Shown piece by piece: positions 41,321-50,151 of a stretch of 64,000 bases of DNA; positions within the stretch are counted from its first letter, which is position 1, and every line of letters begins with the position of its first letter. The translations under genes and the position numbers were made by a program. This DNA is from Mesorhizobium loti (GTDB taxonomy: Bacteria; Pseudomonadota; Alphaproteobacteria; Rhizobiales; Rhizobiaceae), in assembly GCA_002356515.1 (NCBI GenBank), contig AP017606.1, positions 62,001 to 126,000 of the forward strand. Direction: 5' to 3'. The notes beneath the pieces are model-generated. The model saw only the letters and a program-made list of their open reading frames with translations. It did not search any database and was not told the DNA's origin.

Positions 41321-42141
41321 CGGGTTCTCCAATGCAGAAAGCGCAGCTCCAGGGAGCCGGCGATGACATTAAAGACCACGCCGACGCCACCGAGGAGGAG
41401 GATGCACAGCAGCAATAGATCCATGTGGAACAGATGCTGGCCCTCGTTCATGCGCCCGCCGATACCTGGTGCGATGTTGAGCAGAAGCTCGGCCCCCACC
41501 GTCGCGGTCCAGGCGTAGATCAGCGCGGAATGAAGGCCGGTGAAGATTTGCGGCAGCGCACCCGGAATGGCGATGATCCGGGCGAAGTCGAACCAGCCGA
41601 AGGTCAGCACGTCGGCAAGCTCGCGATAGCTGCGCGGGATGCCGGACACGCCCTGCCAGGTATTGATCAAGGTCGGCTGGAACGCCGCGAGCGCGATGAA
41701 GACGACCTTGCCGGCCTCGCCTCCGCCGAACCACATCGAGATGAGGGGCACCCAAGCGAAGAGGGCGATCTGGCGGTGTACCAGCAGCACCGGCCCGAGC
41801 AGGCGTTCGATGAGACGGGAAAACCCGATCGCCAGACCAAGCGCGATTCCGGCCACACTGCCACACGCGAAACCGATCAGGTCGCGCTCCAGGCTCGCCA
41901 GAAGATTGAAGCCGAGGCCACCGTGGCTGAACTCTGCAACGCCGCGGGCCACCACCTCTTCCAGTGGGGGTAGAAAACGCGGGGCAGCAGCGCCGGCATG
42001 GGCGAGCAACTCCCAAATCGCGAGCAGCGCAATCGGTACCGCAAGCGGCCGCAAATGTCGGCCGATGAGGCGGAAGGGCGGCGGTGCGATGGGAGCGCTG
42101 TGCGAAAGCTGCTCCCGACCCGCAATCGTGATCAGGCTCAT
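41317..42141 (-). CDS. Sulfonate-type ABC permease 1
   Basis: 274 residues of the SsuC/TauC type, about six membrane helices (AVPIALLAIWELLAHAG at the start). The cytoplasmic EAA loop, SYRELADVLTFGWFDFARII, contacts the ATPase. It overlaps both neighbours by four bases. It has a second permease partner, so the channel is probably a heterodimer. Confidence 0.88.
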   Translation of the reverse strand: MSLITIAGREQLSHSAPIAPPPFRLIGRHLRPLAVPIALLAIWELLAHAGAAAPRFLPPLEEVVARGVAEFSHGGLGFNLLASLERDLIGFACGSVAGIALGLAIGFSRLIERLLGPVLLVHRQIALFAWVPLISMWFGGGEAGKVVFIALAAFQPTLINTWQGVSGIPRSYRELADVLTFGWFDFARIIAIPGALPQIFTGLHSALIYAWTATVGAELLLNIAPGIGGRMNEGQHLFHMDLLLLCILLLGGVGVVFNVIAGSLELRFLHWRTR

Positions 42142-42980
42142 GGTAAGATCTCCGGACGCCAGCGTTGCAGATGGTTTTCGGCAAGCGTGAGCAGGCCATG
42201 GATCACCAATCCGATCAGGCCGACCACGATCATGGCCGAAAGAACGAGTTCCAGTTGAAAGAGCTGACGGCCATAGGCCATCAGGTATCCGAGGCCTTCG
42301 AACGATGCGATGAGTTCTACCGCGACCAGGGTCTGCCAGCCATTGGCAAGGCCTTCTCGCAGCCCTGTGAAGATCGACGGCACGGCGGAGGGCAGCACGA
42401 TCGTCGTGAGTTTCGACCAGCGGCTAAACGAAAGGACACGGCCAAGCTCCACGTAAGCTTCCGGAACGTCGCGCACGCCCTGAGATGTGTTCAGGACGAC
42501 TGGAATGAAGGCTGACCATCCGATGACGATGATCTTCAAGCCCTCGTCGATGCCGACGATCAGAATGAGGATCGGCATCCAGCCTAGGGTCGGGACCTGG
42601 CCGACGGCGAGGAACAGCGGATCGACGAACTCGCGAAGGGTCTTCGACAGGCCAACCGCGGTGCCGACGACGAGGCCCGCCAGCGCACCGGCGGCAAATC
42701 CCTCCGCAACGCGCGCAAGGCTCGTCACCGTGCTGGAAAGCAGCGAGCCGTCCTGTATGCCGTCCAGCAAAGTGTCGAACACGATCCACGGCGGCGGCAG
42801 GATCTGCTCCGGCAATTGGCCCAGGAGGGCGGCGACGGTCCAGGCCGTCAGCAGCCCTAGTGGCACCACGAGGCCGAGAACCACAACGCCGGCGGCCGGG
42901 AGAACGCGGCGGCGGGTGGGGGCAGCACAGGCGATGCTGTCCCCATGGTCGGTCTGGGCCGCGGCTTGGCCGCCGCTCAT
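42138..42980 (-). CDS. Sulfonate-type ABC permease 2
   Basis: 280 residues of the SsuC type with helices such as GVVVLGLVVPLGLLTAWTVAA and an EAA loop (VPEAYVELGRVLSFSRWSKL). It follows the binding-protein gene by one base. Two permeases in one importer are less common than one in SsuABC; here gene order binding protein, permease, permease, ATPase supports a four-gene unit. Confidence 0.87.
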   Translation of the reverse strand: MSGGQAAAQTDHGDSIACAAPTRRRVLPAAGVVVLGLVVPLGLLTAWTVAALLGQLPEQILPPPWIVFDTLLDGIQDGSLLSSTVTSLARVAEGFAAGALAGLVVGTAVGLSKTLREFVDPLFLAVGQVPTLGWMPILILIVGIDEGLKIIVIGWSAFIPVVLNTSQGVRDVPEAYVELGRVLSFSRWSKLTTIVLPSAVPSIFTGLREGLANGWQTLVAVELIASFEGLGYLMAYGRQLFQLELVLSAMIVVGLIGLVIHGLLTLAENHLQRWRPEILP

Positions 42981-42981
42981 C

Positions 42982-44073
42982 CTAGTTGCTCGCCGCTTTG
43001 GTGTGTTCGACCTCGCCCCCGGTCACTTTCTGGCCCTTCGCGTCAAAGGTGGGCCAGTAGTTTTCCAGCTTGAGGTCGACCAGGGCCTGCTTGAGGTACT
43101 TGGTCTCGAACCAGCTATCGATATCGACGTCCTTCTTGACCAGGCCATAGGCTTTGGCGCGCTCGGCCTGGTCCTTGTAGCGCGCGACGATGAAGTCATC
43201 GACGACGGGCGACAGGCGATGGGCCAGGGGTTCGTCCTTGAAATCGGCCTCGAAGCTTTCGACCGGCAGGCCGGCCTTCGACCAGAGCTCGAAGACTGCC
43301 TGGCGATTGGCCTCGTCTGAGCCGAAGCGCGCGGCCTTGACGAAGGCGCGCACGACCTTGGCCGTGAATTCCGGGTGGGCCGTCTCGAACTCCGCGGTGA
43401 CGAGCAGCCCGGCGTTGCGCCCAAGCGTCGGGTCGTCGTTCTTGGTCGAGTAGATGATCTTGACCACGCCGCGCTTGGCGAGGTCGAGATATTCCGAGCC
43501 GCCGAAAGAAGCCTCGACATTGCCCGAGACGAGCGCGGCCGTGGCGGCATTCGAATCGAGGCTGACGAAGCGGATGTCCTTTTCGGTCAGCCCGTGCTTT
43601 TCGAGGGCGCGGTCGGTGGCGATCTGCAAATTGGTGCCGCGGAACTGCGCCACCTTATGGCCCTTCAGGTCCTCTACTGTCTTGAGCGGCGAATCCGGCG
43701 GTACGGCGAGATACAGCGCATCATGGCTGCCGGCCGAGGCCAGGTATTTTGTCTGCAGGCCGCGCGAGCGGCCAACGATCGAAGGCAGGTCGCCGAGACC
43801 GGCGGCGAAATCGAGCTGTCCGGCAGCCAGCGACTCGTTGAGGGCCGGGCCGGCACCGCGGAAGAAGGTCCAGGAGACCTTGACGTCGGGATCATCCTTG
43901 AACTCGGCTTCGACGAGTTGCTGCACGTTGGCCACGGCAGCGTAGTCACCATAGGCATAGGGCCGGTCATCGATGCCGGTTCCGGGATAGCCGATGCGGA
44001 TGAGCGTCTCGGCCGACGCGGGAGCGGTGGCAAGAAGGCTCCCAATCAGAGCTGCAATGTGCGCGAATTTCAT
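42982..44073 (-). CDS. Sulfonate-type ABC substrate-binding protein
   Basis: 363 residues: signal peptide (FAHIAALIGSLLATAPASA-E), then LIRIGYPGTG, SWTFFRGAGPALNESLAAGQ, FAAGLGDLPSIVGRSRGL and FRGTNLQIATDRALEKHGL, typical of aliphatic sulfonate/nitrate binding proteins. The start is the ATG before the signal peptide; a frame to 44166 is open but without a site. First gene of the importer unit, 28 bases after the dioxygenase. Confidence 0.88.
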   Translation of the reverse strand: MKFAHIAALIGSLLATAPASAETLIRIGYPGTGIDDRPYAYGDYAAVANVQQLVEAEFKDDPDVKVSWTFFRGAGPALNESLAAGQLDFAAGLGDLPSIVGRSRGLQTKYLASAGSHDALYLAVPPDSPLKTVEDLKGHKVAQFRGTNLQIATDRALEKHGLTEKDIRFVSLDSNAATAALVSGNVEASFGGSEYLDLAKRGVVKIIYSTKNDDPTLGRNAGLLVTAEFETAHPEFTAKVVRAFVKAARFGSDEANRQAVFELWSKAGLPVESFEADFKDEPLAHRLSPVVDDFIVARYKDQAERAKAYGLVKKDVDIDSWFETKYLKQALVDLKLENYWPTFDAKGQKVTGGEVEHTKAASN

Positions 44074-44101
44074 GGGTGAGGATCCTAGCTGGAGAAAAGG
44101 G

Positions 44102-45022
44102 TCAGGCGGCGCGGGTGACGGGGTCGCGAACCAGCTTCTTGCGGGTGACGCTGTGGCGGCCGTCAACGCTCACCGGCACGTCGCCGTCGAGAGTGGTGCG
44201 GCGCACGACACGGGCGCGGTCGCCATAGTCGTTGACGGCGTAATGCTGAGTGGCACGATTGTCCCAAATGGCGACGTCGTTCGCTCGCCAGCGCCAACGC
44301 ACCGTGTTTTCGATCTGCAGGACATGGGACTGCAGGAGGGCGTAGAGCTGCTCGGAATCACTCTTCGAATAGCCGACGAAACGCTGCACGAAGGAGCCGA
44401 GTACGAGCGATCGCTCGCCGGTCTCCGGGTGGACGCGCACCACGGGATGGTCGGTCTCGTAGACAGTGGAAGCGAAAACCTCCTCGTAGTGGCGGCGGTC
44501 GGCCTCGCTGGCATGCGGGCGCTGTGCCGCATAGTCATAGGCGTTGCTATGGGTTGCCCACAATTGTTCGGCGGTCGCCTTGAGCGCCGGTGGCAGGCTC
44601 TCGTAGGCGGCCACGGTGTTGGACCAAACCGTATCGCCGCCGACCTCGGGAATGGTCACGCCGCGCAGGACTGAGATCTTGGGATAGGCGTCGACGAAGG
44701 TGACATCCGTGTGCCAGGCATCGGCGCGGCCACCTCGCGACGAGTCAAGTTCAAGGATCGATGTCGTGCCGTTGCGGACATGTACCGTCGGATGTGGAAC
44801 GAGATTGCCGAGGCGCTTGGAAAAACGCTCCTGCTCGGCATCGGTCAGCTGATCCTGGTCGCGGAAGAAGATCACCTTGTGCTGCAACAGAGCGGTATTG
44901 ACGGCTGCGATCGTCTCGTCGGAAAGGTCGCCCGAAAGCTTGATGCCGGCGATCTCGGCGCCGATCCGGGCGGCTACCGGTTTGATCGTCAGTGAGGATA
45001 TGGTGGCTTGGGATGTGGTCAT
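44102..45022 (-). CDS. TauD/TfdA-type Fe(II)/2-oxoglutarate dioxygenase
   Basis: 306 residues. The iron-binding facial triad is visible: His and Asp in DAWHTDVTF and the distal His in NRATQHYAVNDYGDRARVVRR, with the Arg that holds 2-oxoglutarate following. Family members cleave taurine, alkylsulfates or other alkyl sulfonates, releasing sulfite or sulfate. Together with the adjacent sulfonate importer and monooxygenase it gives two oxygen-dependent ways to desulfurise imported compounds. Confidence 0.9.
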   Translation of the reverse strand: MTTSQATISSLTIKPVAARIGAEIAGIKLSGDLSDETIAAVNTALLQHKVIFFRDQDQLTDAEQERFSKRLGNLVPHPTVHVRNGTTSILELDSSRGGRADAWHTDVTFVDAYPKISVLRGVTIPEVGGDTVWSNTVAAYESLPPALKATAEQLWATHSNAYDYAAQRPHASEADRRHYEEVFASTVYETDHPVVRVHPETGERSLVLGSFVQRFVGYSKSDSEQLYALLQSHVLQIENTVRWRWRANDVAIWDNRATQHYAVNDYGDRARVVRRTTLDGDVPVSVDGRHSVTRKKLVRDPVTRAA

Positions 45023-45094
45023 GACGGACTTGCTCCTTGGGTGGGCCGCCGGCGTGGCTCGGCCCTTTGCCGGGTTGGTTGATTGGAGGTTGGG

Positions 45095-46456
45095 TTATTC
45101 GGCCGCCTGGCTGCCGGTCTCGCGGTGCGGCGCACGATGAGCGGGATGCTTCAAGCCGAGGTTCTCGCGCAGGGTCCGGCCCTCATATTCGGTACGGAAC
45201 AGGCCACGGCGACGCAGCTCGGGGATGACCAGCTCGATGAAATCGTCGAGCCCGCCGGGTACGGTCGGCGGCATGATGTTGAAGCCATCGGCGCCGCCTT
45301 TGCTGAAGCGCTCTTCGAGCTCGTCCGCGATGGTCGCAGCCGTCCCGACAAGCTGCCAGTGGCCGCGCGCGCCGGCGATGGTCTCGTAGAGCTGACGGAT
45401 GGTGAGATTTTCCCGTCGGGCGAGATCGATGATCAATTGCTGGCGGCTTTTGCCGCGCTCTGTCTCGCTCAGGTCCGGCAGCGGCCCGTCGAGCGGATAG
45501 GCGGAAAGATCGACCCCGCCCGAGAGGTTCGACAGGAGTTCCAGCCCGACGTCGGGATGGATCAGCGACTGGATCTCCTCGAACTTCTCGCGCGCCTCGG
45601 CTTCGGTTCGTCCCACCACGGGAAAGACGCCCGGCATGATCTTCAAATCATCGGGATGGCGACCATACTTCTCAAGGCGGCCCTTGAGGTCGGCATAGAA
45701 GCTCTGAGCCTCCTGGAGCGTCCGCTGGGCGGTGAAGACAACCTCGGCGGTACGGGCCGCCAACTCCTTGCCCGCCTCAGAGGAGCCCGCCTGGACGACG
45801 ATCGGGTGACCCTGCGGCGAGCGCGAGACCGTCAGGGGTCCGCGCACCCGGAAATGCCGTCCTCGGTGTCCGAGGATATGCAGTTTGTCCGGGTCGAAGA
45901 AGAGACCGCTATCCTTGTCGCGCAGGAAGGCACCATCCTCCCAGCTGTTCCAAAGCCCGAGCACGACATCGGCGAACTCTTCCGCCCGGGCGTAGCGGTC
46001 CTGATGGGCGAACTGGCTGATGTTGCCGAAATTCGCCAATTCGAGCGGATTGGACGAGGTCACGAGATTCCAGCCGGCCCTGCCGCCGCTGATCTGATCG
46101 AGCGAGGCGAATTTGCGTGCCAGATTGAATGGCTCATTGAACGTGGTGGAGGCTGTTGCCACAAGGCCGATACGCTCCGTCACCACGGCGAGCGCCGACA
46201 GGAGCGTCAAAGGCTCGAAGCCGACGGCCCATTCGTCAGTCCGGGAGAGGGATTTGAGATCATCCGTATGGGCCGCGACCCCGTCAGCTAGGAAGATCAG
46301 GTCGAATTTCGCACGTTCTGCCGCCTGGGCGAATGCAATACGCTGCCTGAGGCTCGTCGTCGCATCCGCGGCGGTGTCCCGATGGCGCCTTGCCGCCACA
46401 TGGTGGCCAGCTGGATACATAAAGGCGCCAAGCCGCAGCTTTCCTACCTTGCTCAT
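45095..46456 (-). CDS. NtaA/SnaA/DszA-type flavin monooxygenase 2
   Basis: 453 residues, same subfamily as the protein at 37416 but clearly diverged. Segments: KFASLDQISGGRAGWNLVTS, SPQGHPIVVQAGSSEAGKE, FSKGGADGFNIMPPTVPGGL. AAAGGG precedes the ATG. It follows the FMN reductase gene by 119 bases, which is the usual pairing for two-component monooxygenases. A role in releasing sulfur from sulfones or sulfonates is inferred. Confidence 0.88.
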   Translation of the reverse strand: MSKVGKLRLGAFMYPAGHHVAARRHRDTAADATTSLRQRIAFAQAAERAKFDLIFLADGVAAHTDDLKSLSRTDEWAVGFEPLTLLSALAVVTERIGLVATASTTFNEPFNLARKFASLDQISGGRAGWNLVTSSNPLELANFGNISQFAHQDRYARAEEFADVVLGLWNSWEDGAFLRDKDSGLFFDPDKLHILGHRGRHFRVRGPLTVSRSPQGHPIVVQAGSSEAGKELAARTAEVVFTAQRTLQEAQSFYADLKGRLEKYGRHPDDLKIMPGVFPVVGRTEAEAREKFEEIQSLIHPDVGLELLSNLSGGVDLSAYPLDGPLPDLSETERGKSRQQLIIDLARRENLTIRQLYETIAGARGHWQLVGTAATIADELEERFSKGGADGFNIMPPTVPGGLDDFIELVIPELRRRGLFRTEYEGRTLRENLGLKHPAHRAPHRETGSQAAE

Positions 46457-46575
46457 CTTCAGTCACCCTTTCAATCAACAACGGAAATTCACGACGGGGC
46501 GGCGTTTTACGGGAGTGTGCGATCAGCCAGGATCCCGGCACCGTTGCCGGCGTCGTCACTTCCGCAGCACAATGC

Positions 46576-47133
46576 CTAGGCGGCCAGGCTGACGCTGCCC
46601 GCGCCTCCAACCAGCCGACACGCTTCGACTACAGCTTGCTCCGTGCGATTGCGGATTGCCTCGGATATGATAACGCCATCGGCGAAATCCCGGTCGGAAG
46701 CGTAGATACCTGTCGGGATGGTCAATGCCTCGAAGAAGCCGAAGAGCGGGCGAAGCTGATGTTCCACGACGAGGGAATGACGTTCGCCGCCGCCAGTCGC
46801 CGCAAGGATGATTGGCTTTCCCCTAAGCGAGGTCGGCTCGAGCAGATCGAAGAAATGCTTGAACAACCCGGTGTAGCTGCCTTTGAAGGTCGGCGAGCCA
46901 ACCACAAGGACAGTGGCGTTCGACAATTGCTCGACGATGTTTCGGGCCGACGGATCAAGGTCACCAATACGCCTGGCCTGCGCGAGGGAGGGTCCGAAAT
47001 CCTCGATATCGAAAGTAGCCGAGGACGCGACGATCTTCTTCGCCACCTGCCCGACGATATGGTCGACGAATGCCCGGGTTTTCGATGGACGAGTAACGTT
47101 GCCCGATACCCCTATCGCGAACTTTTTCGACAT
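46576..47133 (-). CDS. NAD(P)H-dependent FMN reductase
   Basis: 185 residues, flavodoxin-like reductase (SsuE/MsuE type). The FMN loop is GVSGNVTRPSKTRAFVDHI, followed by VLVVGSPTFKGSYTGLFKHF and GKPIILAATGGGERHSL. It would supply reduced FMN to the island's LLM monooxygenases. GAGGGAGACAGG lies before the ATG at 47133; the upstream frame to 47265 crosses AT-rich promoter-like sequence. First gene of the island in the direction of reading. Confidence 0.88.
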   Translation of the reverse strand: MSKKFAIGVSGNVTRPSKTRAFVDHIVGQVAKKIVASSATFDIEDFGPSLAQARRIGDLDPSARNIVEQLSNATVLVVGSPTFKGSYTGLFKHFFDLLEPTSLRGKPIILAATGGGERHSLVVEHQLRPLFGFFEALTIPTGIYASDRDFADGVIISEAIRNRTEQAVVEACRLVGGAGSVSLAA

Positions 47134-47332
47134 TCCTGTCTCCCTCAAAGCGATCAGCGCGCCATTTAACTCTATCGATTTGGTAGAATTAAAAGAGAGA
47201 GCGTATTTCAAAAACAACCCGCCAACCGGATGGAGTTTGCCGAACATCGACTGCGATTGGTTCATTAGATGCTACTAGGAGCCGAAGATCTCCTTTTGTG
47301 CGGCGGGTGGTTTGGCAGGAGGCATTGGGGCC

Positions 47333-48699
47333 TCATGCGCGGGCCGGTTTAGCCTTTGGCCACAGGCAAAGGGCGATCTTTTTGATGTTTTGTGCCGCGG
47401 CGGCGATCAGGCACTGGCAGGCGACCCTGGTGAGACCTCGAAACCGTGCATAGCGGTGACCGTGCAGTTGTTTGGCGTCGGCGAAAGAGCGCTCAACGGT
47501 TTCCTTGCGGCGGCGGTAGACGGCCTTGCCCCATGCGGTTAGCCGGTTGGCGTCGGTGTGCTCCTTCGCATCCGCCCAGACATGCGGATGATGGTGCGCT
47601 GGGCCTTGGCATTGGTGGTGCAGGAGGCAAGCAACGGACAGTCGCCGCAGATAGCCGGGTCGCTCTTGTAGTGGCGGTAGCCATTGCGGTCGGTGGTGGC
47701 GTAGGCCAGCACCTGGCCCTGTGGGCAGCGATAGCCATCCGTCTCGGGCTCATGAGTGAAGGATGACGGTGCCATCATGCCGGGCTTGGGCGGCCTGGGA
47801 CGGCGATAGCCGGTGACACCGCGTATAGCCCGATCCTCCAGGCCTTTGGCGATGCCTGCCGTGGCATAGCCGGCGTCCAGCCCGACGGCGCCGACATCAA
47901 ATCCGAAGCGCTGCACCTGCCGATCGAGCCTCGACAGGTAGACGGTCGAATCGTGGACGATCGCCGTCGTGTGTGTGTCGGTGATGATGGCGTGCGCCGC
48001 ATCCACCGTGCGATGGTCAAGGTATAAAAAGCCTTTCGGCTTGCCCTCGCGCACCATGTACCCGCTGTCGGGATCGGTACGCGAGACCTTGGTCTCCTTC
48101 TCGGGCGGCTTACGCTCCTTCTCCTTCAGCCGTTTCTGGCCATGGGCGGCACGCTCCTCATCGATCGCCGCGTCCAGCGTCTCCCAGTAATCGGCACGCG
48201 ACTTGGCAACCACCACCAGATCGAAGCGGGTCTTGTTGGCGTTGGCCTTCAGATGGGTGGAGTCGGTGTAAAGCACCGTGCCGTCGACCAGGCCCGCCCG
48301 GATCGCCTGCTCCACGATGCGGTCGAAGATCGCCTGCGACACGCTGGTGTCGTCGTAGCGTCGCCGCCGGTTCTGCGACAGTGTCGAGGCGTCGAACACC
48401 TTGTGCGTCAGCTTCAGCCGCAGGAACCAGCGATAGGCGACATTGACCTCGATCTCGCGCACCAACTGCCGTTCCGAGCGAACGCCAAACAGGTAGCCGA
48501 TGAACAGCGCCTTGAACATCAACGTCGGGTCGAGCGGCGGGCGGCCATTGTCGGGGCAATACAGCGGCGCGGTCACATCGTGGATGAAGGAGAAATCGAT
48601 CACACGTTCGATCTTACGCAACAGGTGATCAGCTGGAAGCAGCTGATCCAGGGTCACCATCTCGAGCGCGGTCTGTTCTGGGCCGGGTCGCTTCAACAT
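47333..48699 (-). pseudogene. IS1182-family transposase, frameshifted
   Basis: The first ~370 codons (MLKRPGPEQTALEMVTLDQL ... FKALFIGYLFGVRSERQLV ... TDSTHLKANANKTR ... VGLDAGYATAGIAKGLEDRA) are intact IS1182-type DDE transposase. After KAQRTIIR the frame is lost, apparently by a one-base deletion near 47590. The normal end (VWADAKEHTDANR, RRRKETVERSFADAKQLHG, FRGLTRVACQ) continues in another frame to the stop at 47333. Family members are not known to need frameshifting, so I call it inactive. Confidence 0.82.
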
Positions 48700-48752
48700 G
48701 ACCCAGTGAATCAAAAACCCCCGGCAAATGCCAGGGGTTTGTCAGCAGTCTG

Positions 48753-48781
48753 AGCAGCCCAACCGGGCTGCTTTTTGTTTT
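48753..48781 (+). terminator. Rho-independent terminator at IS end
   Basis: AGCAGCCC, loop AACC, GGGCTGCT, followed by TTTTGTTTT. A second stem (CCCC...GGGG, about 48717-48740) precedes it. Outward of the transposase start, it would block transcripts entering the element from the left. Confidence 0.7.
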
Positions 48782-48869
48782 GAGGCCCTACTGGTGGGCT
48801 CTGGTTTATCCTTGCCAGACGATTCCGGGTGCCCCTATAATCCACAGTGGCCAAAGCCTAAACCCTGAT

Positions 48870-49020
48870 GTGAAAAACGCGGCTAAAACGCGGGCTGATG
48901 GCCTGCCGGTAGGTGTTCCCTTCAGCTCGGAAAATCAACCGGAGAACCGTGGGCGTCCGGCTGGCTCCATTAGCCTGTCCACCCGTATTCAGCGCATTCT
49001 AGAGGGTGACGAAAAGCTGG
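48870..49020 (+). pseudogene. Truncated DUF5681-like fragment
   Basis: The rightward frame reads VPFSSENQPENRGRPAGSIS and LSTRIQRILEGDEKL, a motif seen at the start of phage- and plasmid-associated DUF5681-type proteins. It breaks at ~49020, where an unrelated gene tail begins. No complete gene remains. Confidence 0.45.
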
Positions 49021-49191
49021 CAGCACGAATCGATTCCGAGCCTGGCGGCTGCGCTCGTCGGTGGCGCGGGTATCGCCCCGGAATCTTGGCCGAACGAGGA
49101 TTTCGACAGCATCTGGGTGTTGCAGCACGATGGCGCAGATGTCTGGTCATTCTCGCGTCAGAGCCAAGGGTTTCTCGACGGTGATGGGTGA
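49012..49191 (+). pseudogene. Gene tail resembling a histidine phosphatase
   Basis: HESIPSLAAALVGGAGIAPE, then WPNEDFDSIWVLQHDGADVW resembles the C-terminus of histidine-phosphatase-superfamily proteins (their last strand has DFDSIWVL). No N-terminus or catalytic RHG is present. The stop codon is supplied by the first bases of the 706-bp repeat. Confidence 0.4.
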
Positions 49192-49888
49192 CCGCGCTCA
49201 CACACTGGCAAGCATGGTGTGCTAGCGGAACTGGGGCGCCACTCTAAGGCTGCGGTATGCACGCCGCGGTCGGAAATGACAGGCGTTCTGGCTATGTTGT
49301 CTGTCATTTTACTATGGGCTATATCGTCAGGGCAAAAGGGCCGAGCGACAGGCAAATTGTGCGCACGCATCGATTTATGAGGCGAAATGGAAAGGGCGAA
49401 GTGGACAACCCGCTTCGCGCCAACATTGCGAAGGTTCTCAAGGCCGAACGCCGACAAAGGCGGCTTCGTCACCAAGACATGGCGCAGTTGTTTCATACTT
49501 CGCCTGGTAAGGGTCTCGCCTACCGGACCTATATCAAAACTGCTCGGCGTAAAAACAATATCACCTTGCGTACCCTTGACATGATGGCCCGTTCTCTTCG
49601 GATCTCCATTGCGACGTTGTTGACAGCCAAAACCGATATCGAGCCCTGGGTTCATGAGCTTGGAGACCAAGCAATCCGGAGGCGTCTTGGCGCCTTTATC
49701 AATGGTGAGCGCGACCACCGAAACCTCCTGCGCTATCAGATGGCAGAGTTGATCGGCGTCTCGGAGATGACGTTAGCGAAGTTGGAACGCGGCGCTGGAA
49801 ATATCAGTGTCGATACAATTGCTGGCATCGCTAAATCGCTATGTCTGGATCCCGCGACATTTCTCTTCCAAGACCGGATTGCTTGCGA
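49183..49888. repeat. 706-bp direct repeat, copy 2
   Basis: Second copy of the sequence at 28722-29427. The substitutions are confined to the last ~195 bases, changing for example RERRNLLRSQ to RDHRNLLRYQ. The two copies flank the organosulfur island and the IS1182 element. Confidence 0.92.
49274..49309. promoter_or_regulatory. Inverted repeat upstream of HTH gene, copy 2
   Basis: Same 9-bp arms AAATGACAG/CTGTCATTT with 18-bp spacer as at 28813-28848. If it is the operator, each regulator could act on both genes. Confidence 0.5.
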
Positions 49889-49910
49889 GCAGCGACCGCT
49901 CCAGCCCTGA
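49401..49910 (+). CDS. Double HTH (XRE-like) regulator, copy 2
   Basis: 169 residues. Identical to copy 1 over the first ~98 residues (HTH-like unit with AERRQRRLRHQDM). It differs at several positions in the second HTH (MTLAKLERGAGNIS against MTFAKLERGCGNIS) and in the final residues (EQRPLQP). Substitutions in and near the second recognition region could change operator preference while the first unit stays fixed. The start (GTG) is chosen as for copy 1. Confidence 0.7.
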   Translation: MDNPLRANIAKVLKAERRQRRLRHQDMAQLFHTSPGKGLAYRTYIKTARRKNNITLRTLDMMARSLRISIATLLTAKTDIEPWVHELGDQAIRRRLGAFINGERDHRNLLRYQMAELIGVSEMTLAKLERGAGNISVDTIAGIAKSLCLDPATFLFQDRIACEQRPLQP

Positions 49911-49942
49911 TGCCGTCAAATCGCCGCTGGCAGTGCCGTCTT

Positions 49943-50125
49943 TTAGGACGCGCCTGGCTGCTCCCGAACGATCCAATCCAGCAGGTCAGGGTCAACCTGA
50001 TCGTCGCCGGTGAAATCTCGGATCATCTGGGCGGCGTATTCTCGGGACTGGCTTTCCGGGATGTCCCCTTCGGTGATCGCACGGCGGAGGGCGCTACGCA
50101 GGATTTCGCAATCGAATGCAGACAT
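49943..50125 (-). CDS. Small hypothetical protein, 60 aa
   Basis: Not recognised by function. MSAFDCEILRSALRRAITEG, then YAAQMIRDFTGDDQVDPDLL: a compact helical, acidic protein of a kind I have seen recurrently in rhizobial genomes. It lies immediately downstream of the IS21 truncation point, so its promoter may have been displaced by the insertion. Confidence 0.5.
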   Translation of the reverse strand: MSAFDCEILRSALRRAITEGDIPESQSREYAAQMIRDFTGDDQVDPDLLDWIVREQPGAS

Positions 50126-50151
50126 CGCGTGACGTCTGCGCTGACCAGGGT

